53,288 nt of DNA from Planctomycetota bacterium (lineage in GTDB: Bacteria > Planctomycetota > Phycisphaerae > Phycisphaerales > UBA1924): assembly GCA_030950285.1 (NCBI GenBank), contig JAUZRR010000039.1, forward strand, positions 1 to 53,288. The letters are read 5' to 3'. Below the pieces are notes generated by a model. That model had not been told where the DNA came from. It saw only the letters and a list, made by a program, of their open reading frames with translations, and ran no database searches. Position 1 is the first letter of the stretch, and every line of letters starts with the position of its first letter. Shown here piece by piece: positions 37,082 to 47,170 of this stretch. Position numbers and translations under genes: made by a program.

Positions 37082-40000
37082 CTACGATCCCCGCTTCTCC
37101 CAAGGCTTCCGGTCCTTTTCGACTTCCACCGCCACGCCTTTGAACAGCCGAACACCGCCCTCACCGACCGCGGCGACCAGTTCCCGGGCGAGGTCGGGGG
37201 TCAGGGCGGTCCGCAGCGGTTTGGTGGGCTTGACCTCGCAGACGACCTCGTCGGTCTCGACCACCAGCTGGATCGGGACGGTCGCGGGCGTGTTTGCGGG
37301 CGAGCCCGAGGCACTCGTGGCTGCAAGTCCGTTTCCGTGCTGCTGGCCGCCGGGTGCACCGAGCAAGTCGGCGACGGTGTGCAGCGCCTGGCGGCTTGTG
37401 CCGTTGCTTCGGACTTCGCTGACGACGATGCGGAGCGTGCCGCGTTGGAGGGGCAGGCCGTCGATGGGGACGAGTCTGTCGACGAGCACCTGGGGCTCGC
37501 CTCTGGTGAGGTCGATGCGGCCGAGGAGGAACTTGGGGGCGTCGTCTTCGAGGAGGTGGCTGTGCCTGGTGTAGCAGTCGGCGAACATCACCGCATCGGC
37601 GGTGCCTGTGGTGTCCTCGACGGTGAGGATCGCCATTTTCTGCCCGGCGGTTTTGCCTTGCTTGATGACGAGCGTCCGGGTTGATTGCACAAGGACCGCG
37701 AGCACGACGCGGGTGTCCTGGCCGCGCTGGGTGAGCTGGTTGAGCTTTGTGTTGGCGAACACCCCCGTCCAGTGCTTCCACTGTTCGAGGGGGTGGCTTG
37801 AGACGTAGAAGCCGAGTGCGTTTTTTTCCTGCGCGAGGGTTTCGCTTTCGCTCCATGCCGGGGCGCGGATGAGTTGGGATTCGTTCGCTGCGGCCGGTTG
37901 GTCGTCGGCGGCGCCGAAGCCGAAGAGTTGGGACTGCCCGGCGGCTTTGTCCTGGGCGAGCTTCTGCCCGGCGGCAACGGCGGCCTCGATGGAGGCGAGC
38001 ATGGATGCGCGTTCGTCGCGCGAGTGGACGGCGTCGAAGGCCCCGCTGCGAACGAGGCTCTCGATGGTGGCTTTGTTGACCACGCCGGCGGGGACGCGCT
38101 CGCAGAAGTCGTACATCGAGCGGAAGGGTTGGCGCTTTGCGCTGGTGCCGTCGCTGGTGTTGCTGCTGTGGTCTCGTTCGGTGATGATGGCGTTGATTGC
38201 TTTTTCGCCGGTGCCTTTGATCGCGCGCAGCCCGAATCTGATATGGCCGTGGGCTGCGTCGCGTGGTTCGTCGTCGTTGTAGACCACGCTGAACTCGGCT
38301 TGGGAGAGGTTGACATCGGGCGGTTTGATCTCGATCCCGGCGCGGAGGACTTCGCCGGTCTTGGGATCGACGGTGCGTGCACGTTTGGCGTCTTCGAGGT
38401 AGGGGATCCAGTCGCTGACTTTCTGGGCCTGACTCTCGAAGGTGAGGAACGCGGCCATGTAGGGGCCGGGGAAGTAGGCTTTGAGGTAGGCGGTCTGGTA
38501 GGCGACGATGGCGTACCCGGTCGAGTGACTCTTGTTGAAGCCGTAGCCGGCGAACTTGAGGATCAGCTCGAAGAGCTCCTGGGCTTTGGTTCTGTCGAGC
38601 CCTTTGCTTTCGGCGCCGTCGATGAACTTGGGGCGGTTTGCCTCGATGACCTTGTGTTTTTTCTTGCTGATCGCTTTGATGAGTGTGTAGGCCGCGCGGA
38701 GCGGGATGCCTCCCAGCTCGTGGACGATCTGCATGACCTGTTCCTGGTAGACCATGACGCCGTAGGTCTCGGCGGTGAAGCGGTCGACGATTTCGTGGAC
38801 GCTGGGGACGGGTTCTTCGCCGTGCTTTCGGCGGTTGTAGTCGGGGATGAGGTCCATCGGTCCGGGGCGGAAGAGGGCGTTGGCCGCGATGAGGTCTTCG
38901 AGTCGGTCGGGCTTCATCTCGACGAGGAGGCGTCGCATGCCGCCGGACTCGAACTGGAAGATGCCGACGGTGTCGCCGCGCTGGAAGAGATCGAAGACGC
39001 GGGCGTCGTCGTAGGCGAGGCGGTCGAGGTCGAGAGGGTGGGGCCCGCCGTCACCTGGCTGGCGTCCGACAGCGGCGTAGATCGCGTTTTCGTCGAGCCC
39101 TTCGCGGACCAATGCCTTGGCGCGTTCGATGACGCTGAGGGTGCGGAGGCCGAGAAAGTCCATCTTGAGCAGGCCCATGTTTTCGCAGGTCGGGCCGTCC
39201 CACTGGGTGACGACCTCGTTCTCAGCGGCACCGGTCTGGCGGAAGAGGGGGACGAGTTGATGGAGGGGCTGGGTGGCGACGATGACGCCGGCGGCGTGGA
39301 CCGAGCTGTGCCGGGCTTGTCCTTCGAGAACGCGGGCGTTGTCGATGAGTTGGGTGATCTGTTCGGGGCTGGTCTGCTGGTGGGGTGAGAGGCTGGCGTT
39401 GATTTTGGCGATCGCGGCGGGTGCGCCCTCGCAGAGTTGGCGGAAGTCGGGCTCGGCTTCGATGGCGCCGTCGATGGTGATGCCGAGGGTTTCGGGGATC
39501 ATCTTGGCGACGCGGTCGGCGACGGGGAGGGAGACTTCGAGGACGCGGGAGCAGTCGCGGATCGCGGCCCTTGCTTTCATGGTGCCGAAGGTGACGATTT
39601 GCGCGACGTGGCCGTACTTTTCGCGGACGTAGTTGATGACTTCGCTGCGGCCGTTCTGGCAGAGGTCGATATCAATATCGGGGTATTCGGTTCGGTCGGG
39701 GTCGGTGAAGCGCTCGAAGAGCAGCCCGTAGCGGACGGGGCATGCGTTTGACATCCCGAGCACGTAGCCGACCATGGTGCCGACGCCTGAACCTCGGGCG
39801 TTGGCGGGGATGCCGTGTTGGCGGCCCCAGTTGATGAAGTCCCAGACGATGAGGAAGTAGGCGGAAATGTCCTTTTCGGCGAGGATGCCGAGTTCGCGGT
39901 CGAGGCGCGCCCACTCGTCGCCTTTCTGGTTGCTCTTCCCGCGCGATCGAGTCGGCCTTTTCCCCCCGCTTGCGCGGGGCGCTCTGTCCGGCGCGCCTTT

Positions 40001-41212
40001 GAGAATCTCGGGGCCGTAGCGCCAGACCATCCCGGCGTCGGCGAGCATCCGCAGGGCCCGGTCGCACTCGATTTTGAGGGCTTCGGCGTCTGATTTGTCT
40101 TGGGTATTCTCGAATGGTTCGAGCTCGAATCGGCTGCAATAGTCGGTGTACCACGCGGTGAGGTCGCCGCCGAAGCGTTCGTCGTCGTGGCGGGGCAGCT
40201 CGGCCTTGGGCGGGACTTTGACCCGGACGACCGGCGCATGGTTGGCACCGACGGGCAGCTCGACGTGGCAGCGTTCGGCGATCGCGACGGTGTTTGCCAG
40301 TGCCTCGCGGCCGGCGTCGGCGCACTCGCCCTCGTTGTAGCGTTCGCTCTCGAAGATCTCGCGCATCTGCTCGGGGCTTTTGACGTAGAGTTCGGGGGTG
40401 TACCTCATGCGTCCGGTCTCGCTTTTGAGCTTGCCGGTCGAGATGCAGATGAGCGTGTCGTGGGCGTCGTGGTCTTCGGCGCGGAGGAAGTGGCTGTCGT
40501 TGTCGCAGACCAGAGGCAGGTCCATCTGCCGGGCGAGCTTGATCAGCAGCGGGTTGATGGCGTTCTGCTCGGGGACGTGGTGCTGCATTTCGATATAGAA
40601 CCGCGGGCCGGTGCCTTCGTCGGCGAAGACGCGGGCGTGCCACTCGGCGCTCTCGACGGCTTGGTCCCAGTGTTTGGTATCGCCGGACTGGACCCGTGCG
40701 AGCAGGTGGTCGCCGATCTCGCTGCCCAGGTGGCCGTTGATCGCGATGAGGCCCGAGTTATGGGTTTCGAGGAGTGCCCGGTCCATGCGGGGCTTGAAGT
40801 AGAACCCGGTGAGGTAGGCTTCGGAGCAGAGGTACATGAGGTTGTGCCAGCCGGTTTCGTTTTCGGCGAGGAGCACGAGGTGGTAGCCGCCGTCGCTCAC
40901 GCCGGTGTAGGTTCGGTCGGTGCGGTCTCCGGGTGCGACGTAGGCCTCGACGCCGAGGATGGGTTTGACGCCTTGGCGTCGGCAGGCTTCGTAGAAGGTG
41001 ACTGCGCCGAAGAGGTTGCCGTGGTCTGTGAGGGCGACGGCGGGCATGCCCAGGTCTTTGATGCGTTTGACGAGGCGGTCGATGCGGTTGCCGCCGTCGA
41101 GGAGGGAGTATTCGGAGTGGAGGTGGAGGTGGACAAAGCCCGAACCGGCAGCATCAGCCGTTTGTTCGTCCGCACCGGGTTGTGCTCCATCATCGTGTTC
41201 GGGTTGTGGCAT
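37082..41212 (-). CDS. dnaE: DNA polymerase III subunit alpha
   Basis: 1376 aa; the replicative polymerase. PHP domain at the N-terminus (FVHLHLHSEYSLLDGGNRID, ALTDHGNLFGAV). The polymerase core has the palm motif PDIDIDLCQNGRSEVINYV near residue 513 with the catalytic Asp pair, GFNKSHSTGYAIVAYQTAYLKAYFP in the fingers, a helix-hairpin-helix region, and a C-terminal OB fold (MAILTVEDTTGTADAVMFADCY). It is longer than the usual 1150-1180 aa. One extra piece near residues 408-430 (DRAPRASGGKRPTRSRGK) is encoded by a family-2 palindrome in frame. Another low-complexity insert, GGQQHGNGLAATSASGSPAN, lies near the C-terminus. It is transcribed alone from a start 70 bp left of a pair of REP elements. 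Confidence 0.96.
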   Translation of the reverse strand: MPQPEHDDGAQPGADEQTADAAGSGFVHLHLHSEYSLLDGGNRIDRLVKRIKDLGMPAVALTDHGNLFGAVTFYEACRRQGVKPILGVEAYVAPGDRTDRTYTGVSDGGYHLVLLAENETGWHNLMYLCSEAYLTGFYFKPRMDRALLETHNSGLIAINGHLGSEIGDHLLARVQSGDTKHWDQAVESAEWHARVFADEGTGPRFYIEMQHHVPEQNAINPLLIKLARQMDLPLVCDNDSHFLRAEDHDAHDTLICISTGKLKSETGRMRYTPELYVKSPEQMREIFESERYNEGECADAGREALANTVAIAERCHVELPVGANHAPVVRVKVPPKAELPRHDDERFGGDLTAWYTDYCSRFELEPFENTQDKSDAEALKIECDRALRMLADAGMVWRYGPEILKGAPDRAPRASGGKRPTRSRGKSNQKGDEWARLDRELGILAEKDISAYFLIVWDFINWGRQHGIPANARGSGVGTMVGYVLGMSNACPVRYGLLFERFTDPDRTEYPDIDIDLCQNGRSEVINYVREKYGHVAQIVTFGTMKARAAIRDCSRVLEVSLPVADRVAKMIPETLGITIDGAIEAEPDFRQLCEGAPAAIAKINASLSPHQQTSPEQITQLIDNARVLEGQARHSSVHAAGVIVATQPLHQLVPLFRQTGAAENEVVTQWDGPTCENMGLLKMDFLGLRTLSVIERAKALVREGLDENAIYAAVGRQPGDGGPHPLDLDRLAYDDARVFDLFQRGDTVGIFQFESGGMRRLLVEMKPDRLEDLIAANALFRPGPMDLIPDYNRRKHGEEPVPSVHEIVDRFTAETYGVMVYQEQVMQIVHELGGIPLRAAYTLIKAISKKKHKVIEANRPKFIDGAESKGLDRTKAQELFELILKFAGYGFNKSHSTGYAIVAYQTAYLKAYFPGPYMAAFLTFESQAQKVSDWIPYLEDAKRARTVDPKTGEVLRAGIEIKPPDVNLSQAEFSVVYNDDEPRDAAHGHIRFGLRAIKGTGEKAINAIITERDHSSNTSDGTSAKRQPFRSMYDFCERVPAGVVNKATIESLVRSGAFDAVHSRDERASMLASIEAAVAAGQKLAQDKAAGQSQLFGFGAADDQPAAANESQLIRAPAWSESETLAQEKNALGFYVSSHPLEQWKHWTGVFANTKLNQLTQRGQDTRVVLAVLVQSTRTLVIKQGKTAGQKMAILTVEDTTGTADAVMFADCYTRHSHLLEDDAPKFLLGRIDLTRGEPQVLVDRLVPIDGLPLQRGTLRIVVSEVRSNGTSRQALHTVADLLGAPGGQQHGNGLAATSASGSPANTPATVPIQLVVETDEVVCEVKPTKPLRTALTPDLARELVAAVGEGGVRLFKGVAVEVEKDRKPWEKRGS
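39961..39986 (+). repeat. REP-like palindrome, family 2 copy h, inside dnaE
   Basis: CCCCCCGC, loop TTGC, GCGGGGCG, then CTCT. The stem is diverged from consensus but the loop and the CTCT tail are kept. It lies in frame in the dnaE coding sequence and encodes the APRASGG segment. Confidence 0.75.
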
Positions 41213-41283
41213 CCGTCTCTACCTGTGCTTCGTCGTGTATGGATGTTTCGTCGTTCTGGGTCGGGGTTCTGGGTCGGGTGGTT

Positions 41284-41310
41284 GTCGCCTGGCTTGCGCG
41301 AGGGGCTCTA
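41284..41310 (+). repeat. REP-like palindrome, family 2 copy i (degenerate)
   Basis: CGCCTGGC, loop TTGC, GCGAGGGG, then CTCT. The left arm has decayed while the right arm and tail are intact. Confidence 0.7.
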
Positions 41311-41370
41311 TGGACTGTGTTTCCCGCTGGCGGCGAGTGGTTTTTCTGAAAGTGCTGTGTACGCAGAGAA

Positions 41371-41399
41371 CAGAGCCCCTCGCGCGAGCGAGGGGACAA
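41371..41399 (-). repeat. REP-like palindrome, family 2 copy j (inverted)
   Basis: AGAG, CCCCTCGC (41376-41383), loop GCGA, GCGAGGGG (41388-41395), then ACA. The stem is perfect; opposite orientation to copy i. Confidence 0.85.
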
Positions 41400-41670
41400 G
41401 GCAGCCCCTCTGGAAGACCGAGAATACCACTCGCCGACCCTTCGATCATGGTGAATACGCCTCGGCAAGAGGCCCGGAGCGTACCACGCCCATTCTATCC
41501 GGAACCACTCTATTGCAGAGCAGGCCGGGTCGCACGCCATCCGACAGTTTGTCCCCGTCCGCACAGGCGGCACCGCCCGCGCCGCCCGACCCTTTGGGCG
41601 GTTTGCCCCGGGCTGTGGGTGGGCGTGGCACCCTTGGTATGGCATATCTGTGGCGGAAGGGGTATTTGCC

Positions 41671-42435
41671 ATGCCGACCAGACTGACCGCTGCTGCCGTT
41701 CTTCTTGCTACCGCTGCCGGGCTCGCTTCGTCCGCCCGGGCTGACATCGTGGATATGTATTTTTCGGGTGCCGGCCAGGGGCAGGTTGTCCGGATCGAGA
41801 TCGGGGAGCGATCGATCAGCACCTTTGCGGGGCAGCTGATGTACGAGATCACCGAGACGACCGACACCCCCACCGATGCCACCACCGATGCCGGTGGGGA
41901 TTGGGACATGCTCGGGTCGCAGGCGTTTTTCTGCACCGACCTGTTTCAGGCGACCAGCCGCGACACCTTGCCCTACACGCTGACCGGGCTGACCGGGGTG
42001 CCTGACAGTGCGCCGATGAGCCTGGCCACGGCATCCGCGGTCGAGAGTCTGTTTGCGTCCGCCGACCAGGCGCAGTTTGCCGCCGACGCACCGGACGAGC
42101 TGGCGACGGCGTTTCAGTTGGCGCTTTGGGAGGTCGTGACCGACTTCGACCCGGGCGCGGGGCGGTCGAGCCTGGATATCTCGGACGGGGAGTTCCGGGC
42201 GAGCAACCCGTTGAACGAGCCGTTGAGCGGGTCTGTGCTGGCGCAGATCGGGACGCTGTTTGATGCGGTCGGCTCGGGTGAATCGTTTGGTGGCGAGATC
42301 ATGGCGTTGCGGTCGCCGGTGGCGCAGGACCAGCTCACGGCGGTGATGGGCGTCCCCGCGACGATCCCGACGTCGGGTTCGCTGGCGGCGTTCGGGCTCG
42401 GTTTGCTGGTGGCGGTGGGCCGGCGGCGGCGGTGA
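41671..42435 (+). CDS. PEP-CTERM-like exported protein
   Basis: 254 aa from ATG 41671, with AAGGGG 9 bases upstream. Signal peptide LTAAAVLLATAAGLASSARA. The body contains CTDLFQAT and FQLALWEVV, the spacing seen in the choice-of-anchor/thioester-type surface proteins often found with PEP-CTERM tails, but I cannot place it firmly. The end PTSGSLAAFGLGLLVAVGRRRR is a PEP-CTERM-type sorting signal. It is probably exported and anchored to the outer surface or matrix. No catalytic residues are seen. Confidence 0.8.
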   Translation: MPTRLTAAAVLLATAAGLASSARADIVDMYFSGAGQGQVVRIEIGERSISTFAGQLMYEITETTDTPTDATTDAGGDWDMLGSQAFFCTDLFQATSRDTLPYTLTGLTGVPDSAPMSLATASAVESLFASADQAQFAADAPDELATAFQLALWEVVTDFDPGAGRSSLDISDGEFRASNPLNEPLSGSVLAQIGTLFDAVGSGESFGGEIMALRSPVAQDQLTAVMGVPATIPTSGSLAAFGLGLLVAVGRRRR

Positions 42436-42506
42436 TGGGATTGCTGGCGGCGGCTTCTGAGACGCTGCTGCAATCCTCGGCGCGGTTCTCCTAGTATTGT
42501 TGTGAG

Positions 42507-42794
42507 ATGATGCGCTTTTCTGTGTTCAGTGAGCAGACCACACGCTCGGGCCAGCGGGCTGCCCGAGTGGTGTCTGTGATCCGAGAGCAACCCTCGTGGA
42601 TCACCCGCGTGGCATTCACTGTGGCGTTTTTGACGCTGACGGCGATCCTGCTGGTGGTGGTCTTGCCCATGGTGATTCTCGCCGGGCTGGTGTTTGTGGT
42701 GCTGGTTTTGGTGCGGCGCGGGTGGATGGCGCTCCGGCGGGGGCTGGGGTTTGACCGTGCGGGGCGTCACAACGTGCGGGTCATCTCGCGGTAG
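42507..42794 (+). CDS. Small membrane protein (95 aa)
   Basis: A basic N-terminal region (SGQRAARVVSVIREQPSW) is followed by a long hydrophobic hairpin (RVAFTVAFLTLTAILLVVVLPMVILAGLVFVVLVLV, two helices or one long one) and a basic tail (RRGWMALRRGLGF). It should sit in the inner membrane. No family is recognised. A strong terminator follows 43 bp after the stop, which supports a real transcription unit. Confidence 0.65.
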   Translation: MMRFSVFSEQTTRSGQRAARVVSVIREQPSWITRVAFTVAFLTLTAILLVVVLPMVILAGLVFVVLVLVRRGWMALRRGLGFDRAGRHNVRVISR

Positions 42795-42837
42795 AACTGG
42801 TTTCCCGACATCGCTGTTTTTGATGAACGTGTTCCGT

Positions 42838-42865
42838 ACGCCGCTCGAAAAAAAAAGAGCGGCGT
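42838..42865 (+). terminator. Hairpin terminator with an A-rich loop
   Basis: ACGCCGCTC (42838-42846), a ten-base loop G plus nine A, GAGCGGCGT (42857-42865), followed by GCTGTTGTTTG. Confidence 0.7.
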
Positions 42866-42985
42866 GCTGTTGTTTGTGAAATCGGCTCGGATTCACTCCA
42901 AAGAGTACTGAGTCATACGAACTTTCCGGGCATACTGGCTCGGAAGGGTTCGGAGCCGCACCACAGGCCAGAAGGAGAGGACGTC

Positions 42986-44668
<1,683 letters not shown>

Positions 44669-44741
44669 CCGCGACTTTGACCGCGACCGACCGGTCGCAC
44701 CGATGGCTGCGCCACTCGGGCCGCACCAAGGGAGAATCACC

Positions 44742-46025
44742 ATGCCACGCAGCACACAGGGCGGATGCAACGAGTACGTCGATCTTTCCAGACGGAGCTT
44801 TCTGGGTGTGGGCGGCGCGGCGCTGGCGGCCAGCGCCGCGGTGCCGTTGTGGCTGCCCCGGGTCGCGTTTGCGCGAGAGGGGGCTGCGCCGCGGGACATC
44901 CTTGTCTCGCTCTTCTTGCGCGGCGGGGCCGACGGGCTGACGCTGTGCGTGCCCCACGGCGATCCGGACTATTACACCGCCCGGCCCACGATCAACATCC
45001 CCCACCCCGACAGCAACGACGCCGACCGGGCGGTCGATCTTGACGGGTTTTTCGGGTTGTCGCAGGCGATGTCGCCGTTGACCACCGCGTACGACGACGG
45101 CAAGCTGCTGTTTGTCCACGCGACCGGGTCGGTCGACGAGACCCGCTCGCACTTTGACGCGATGCACTTTATGGAAGTGGGCAAGGCCCGCGACCCGAGC
45201 CTGTTTACCGGGTGGGTCGGGCGGCACCTGCTGACGGTGCCGCCGCTGGATGACCAGGCAGCGATCCGGGCGATCGGGATCTCGACGGGGTTGCAGCGTC
45301 AGCTCGTCGGCGCGCCCAAGGCGCTGCCCTTCCCCGATCTCAACGAGTCCAGCCTGAACGGTCCGGAGTTCAGCAAGGACGCCCGGCTGCAGATCATCGA
45401 CGACATGTACCGCCGCGGGCCGGAACTGCTGCGCACGAGTGCTGAGAACACCATCAGCACGATGACGCTGCTTGATGCGATCGACTTTGTCAACTATCAG
45501 CCGGCCAACGGCGCGGTCTATCCTGATTCGTACTTCGGGTATTCGCTCAAGTCGACTGCGGCGCTCATCAAGGCGCAGGTCGGGGTCGAGGCGATCTCGC
45601 TGGATATCGGCGGCTGGGACACCCACGAGCAGCAACAACCCCGGGACGGGTACATGGCGTACCTCATGCAGGAGCTCTCGTCGGCGATGGCGGCGTTCCA
45701 TCTTGATGTGATCGGCGAGGGGTTGCCGGTGACGCTGGTGGCGATGTCGGAGTTTGGGCGCGTCGTCGCCGAAAACGGCAGCCAGGGCACCGACCACGGC
45801 CACGGCAACGTGATGATGCTGATGGGCAACAACATCGCCGGCGGGCGGGTGCTCAGCGAATGGCCGGGGCTGAACCCGGACCTGCTCCATCAGCAGCAGG
45901 ACCTTGCGATCACGATCGACTACCGGGACATTCTTGCTGAGGTCGTGCAGAACCGGCTTGCGAATACCGACCTTGACTTTGTGTTCCCTGAGTTCACGCC
46001 GACGTTCCGGGGTGTGACGATGTAG
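44742..46025 (+). CDS. DUF1501 protein with twin-arginine signal
   Basis: 427 aa from ATG 44742, with AAGGGAG 8 bases upstream. The N-terminus has a twin-arginine leader (SRRSFLGVGGAALAASAAVPLWLP), so folded export is expected, often with a metal or cofactor. DUF1501 blocks: LFLRGGADGLTLCVPHGDP, LLFVHATGSVDETRSHFDAMHFME, ISLDIGGWDTHEQQ, MSEFGRVVAENGSQGTDHGHGN and GGRVLSEWPGL. The fold is related to alkaline phosphatase/sulfatase superfamily members and keeps likely metal ligands (Asp/His in GWDTHE and DHGHGN). It forms a two-gene unit with the DUF1800 gene. Substrate unknown. Confidence 0.92.
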   Translation: MPRSTQGGCNEYVDLSRRSFLGVGGAALAASAAVPLWLPRVAFAREGAAPRDILVSLFLRGGADGLTLCVPHGDPDYYTARPTINIPHPDSNDADRAVDLDGFFGLSQAMSPLTTAYDDGKLLFVHATGSVDETRSHFDAMHFMEVGKARDPSLFTGWVGRHLLTVPPLDDQAAIRAIGISTGLQRQLVGAPKALPFPDLNESSLNGPEFSKDARLQIIDDMYRRGPELLRTSAENTISTMTLLDAIDFVNYQPANGAVYPDSYFGYSLKSTAALIKAQVGVEAISLDIGGWDTHEQQQPRDGYMAYLMQELSSAMAAFHLDVIGEGLPVTLVAMSEFGRVVAENGSQGTDHGHGNVMMLMGNNIAGGRVLSEWPGLNPDLLHQQQDLAITIDYRDILAEVVQNRLANTDLDFVFPEFTPTFRGVTM

Positions 46026-46067
46026 AACATCGCGGGCGCGGGTTGCTTTGCATTGATACTCGGCTTT

Positions 46068-46094
46068 GTTCCCTCGCTTGCGCGAGGGGCTCTG
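46068..46094 (+). repeat. REP-like palindrome, family 2 copy k
   Basis: TCCCTCGC, loop TTGC, GCGAGGGG, then CTCT, between the DUF1501 gene and the convergent aminotransferase. Confidence 0.82.
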
Positions 46095-46111
46095 CACGAG
46101 TGTCGCACCGG

Positions 46112-47095
46112 CTACGAAAGCTCGCCGGTGATGGAGCGGAGCAATGCTTCGCGGAGCGCGATCGTCACCGGGCCGGGTTTGCCCGGGCCGATCGGGTGGG
46201 CCTCGACCGCAGCGACCGGCAGCACGCCCCAGCTCGAGTTGGTGAGGAAGACCTCGTCGGCGCTGAGCAGGTCCTCGATCGAGAGCATCCGTTTCTCGAT
46301 GGGAATCGTCCGCATCTCGGCAAACTCGATGACCGCCCGGCGGGTGATGCCGGGCAGCACCGGGCTGGGCAGCGCGACACCGTTCTCGGCAACGGCTGGC
46401 GCGGGGGCTATCGGGTCTTCGTTGGTGGTGTCCGGATCGTTCCCGATTTCTTCGCCGCGGACGATGGGTGTCCGCAGCACGCCGTCCTTGACGATGCAGA
46501 CGTTGCTGACGCACCCGCCGCAGAGGTGGTTGCTGACTTGCAGGACCATGGCTTCGGCTGCGCCGCGCGCAGCGGCGGCCTGGAGTTCGCGGAGACGCCA
46601 CCAGTAGTTGAGGGTCTTGTGCCCCTCGAAGGGGTTGAAGGGGTTGGCGCGGGCGTCGGCGATGGAGACCATGACGCCGCGCTCGAACATGGCGTCCGGG
46701 TATTCGGTCGCGGGCTGGGCGACGATCAGGACCGTTGGCCCGCCCCGCTCTGCGCCGCCGCCGCCGCCGCCGTCCTGTTGCAGCATGTTGAGGTCGCCGC
46801 CGGTGATGGTGAGGCGAACACGGGCTCGGGCATAGCCGGCGCGGGCGGTGGTCTCCATGACCGCGTCGTAGAGGCCTTGGGTGCGGAGCTGTTCGGTGAG
46901 GCCGACTTCGCGTGCGCTGGTTGCGAGGCGTTCGAGGTGGTCGTCGAGTCGGTAGACCCAGGTTTCGTCGAGCGCGGTAGTGCCGCCGAGCATGGTCTCG
47001 AAGAGCCCGACCCCGTGCTGAAACCCGGCGTCGAACGCGGAGACGCGGGCGTCGGTGGTTTCGAGAAACTTCCCGTTGAGAAAGACAGTTGCCAT
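46112..47095 (-). CDS. PLP-dependent class IV aminotransferase
   Basis: 327 aa. Fold-type IV family that includes branched-chain and D-amino-acid aminotransferases and aminodeoxychorismate lyase. Family blocks: VFLNGKFLETTDARVSAFDAGFQHGVGLFETM, ARVRLTITGG, the Schiff-base lysine in GHKTLNYWWRLREL, NVCIVKDGVLRTPIV and LPGITRRAVIEFA. The substrate is not decided by sequence; the GVGLFETM start and lack of operon partners leave both BCAT-like and PabC-like roles open. Two low-complexity inserts (DGGGGGGAERGG and GEEIGNDPDTTNEDP) fit the insert-prone style of other genes here. Confidence 0.88.
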   Translation of the reverse strand: MATVFLNGKFLETTDARVSAFDAGFQHGVGLFETMLGGTTALDETWVYRLDDHLERLATSAREVGLTEQLRTQGLYDAVMETTARAGYARARVRLTITGGDLNMLQQDGGGGGGAERGGPTVLIVAQPATEYPDAMFERGVMVSIADARANPFNPFEGHKTLNYWWRLRELQAAAARGAAEAMVLQVSNHLCGGCVSNVCIVKDGVLRTPIVRGEEIGNDPDTTNEDPIAPAPAVAENGVALPSPVLPGITRRAVIEFAEMRTIPIEKRMLSIEDLLSADEVFLTNSSWGVLPVAAVEAHPIGPGKPGPVTIALREALLRSITGELS

Positions 47096-47143
47096 GCGGA
47101 CTCCGCGTCACGAGTTACCCGTTGCGCCGCTCGGGATTGTGTG

Positions 47144-47170
47144 CTCCGAGCCCCGGACTTCAGTCCGGTT
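47144..47170 (+). repeat. REP-like hairpin, family 3, left flank of RAYT-2
   Basis: CTCCGAGCC, then stem CCGGAC (47153-47158), loop TTCA, GTCCGG (47163-47168), TT. Pairs with an inverted copy at 47721-47747. Confidence 0.82.

Larger units (their letters stand above)
41213..41670. other. Intergenic region with an inverted pair of family-2 palindromes
   Basis: Between dnaE and the PEP-CTERM gene. Copies i (41284-41310) and j (41371-41399) face each other across about 60 bp. The remaining 270 bp contain a short hairpin CCGCCC / GGGCGG near 41583-41602 and no gene that I can support. Confidence 0.55.

Noticed and set aside
40100..41686. Long plus-strand open frame opposite dnaE (about 528 codons), and a similar one at 37874-39388
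   Set aside because: The translation is Val/Asp/Gly-rich with no motif, and the opposite strand is an unambiguous DnaE. GC-rich codon use opens such antisense frames.
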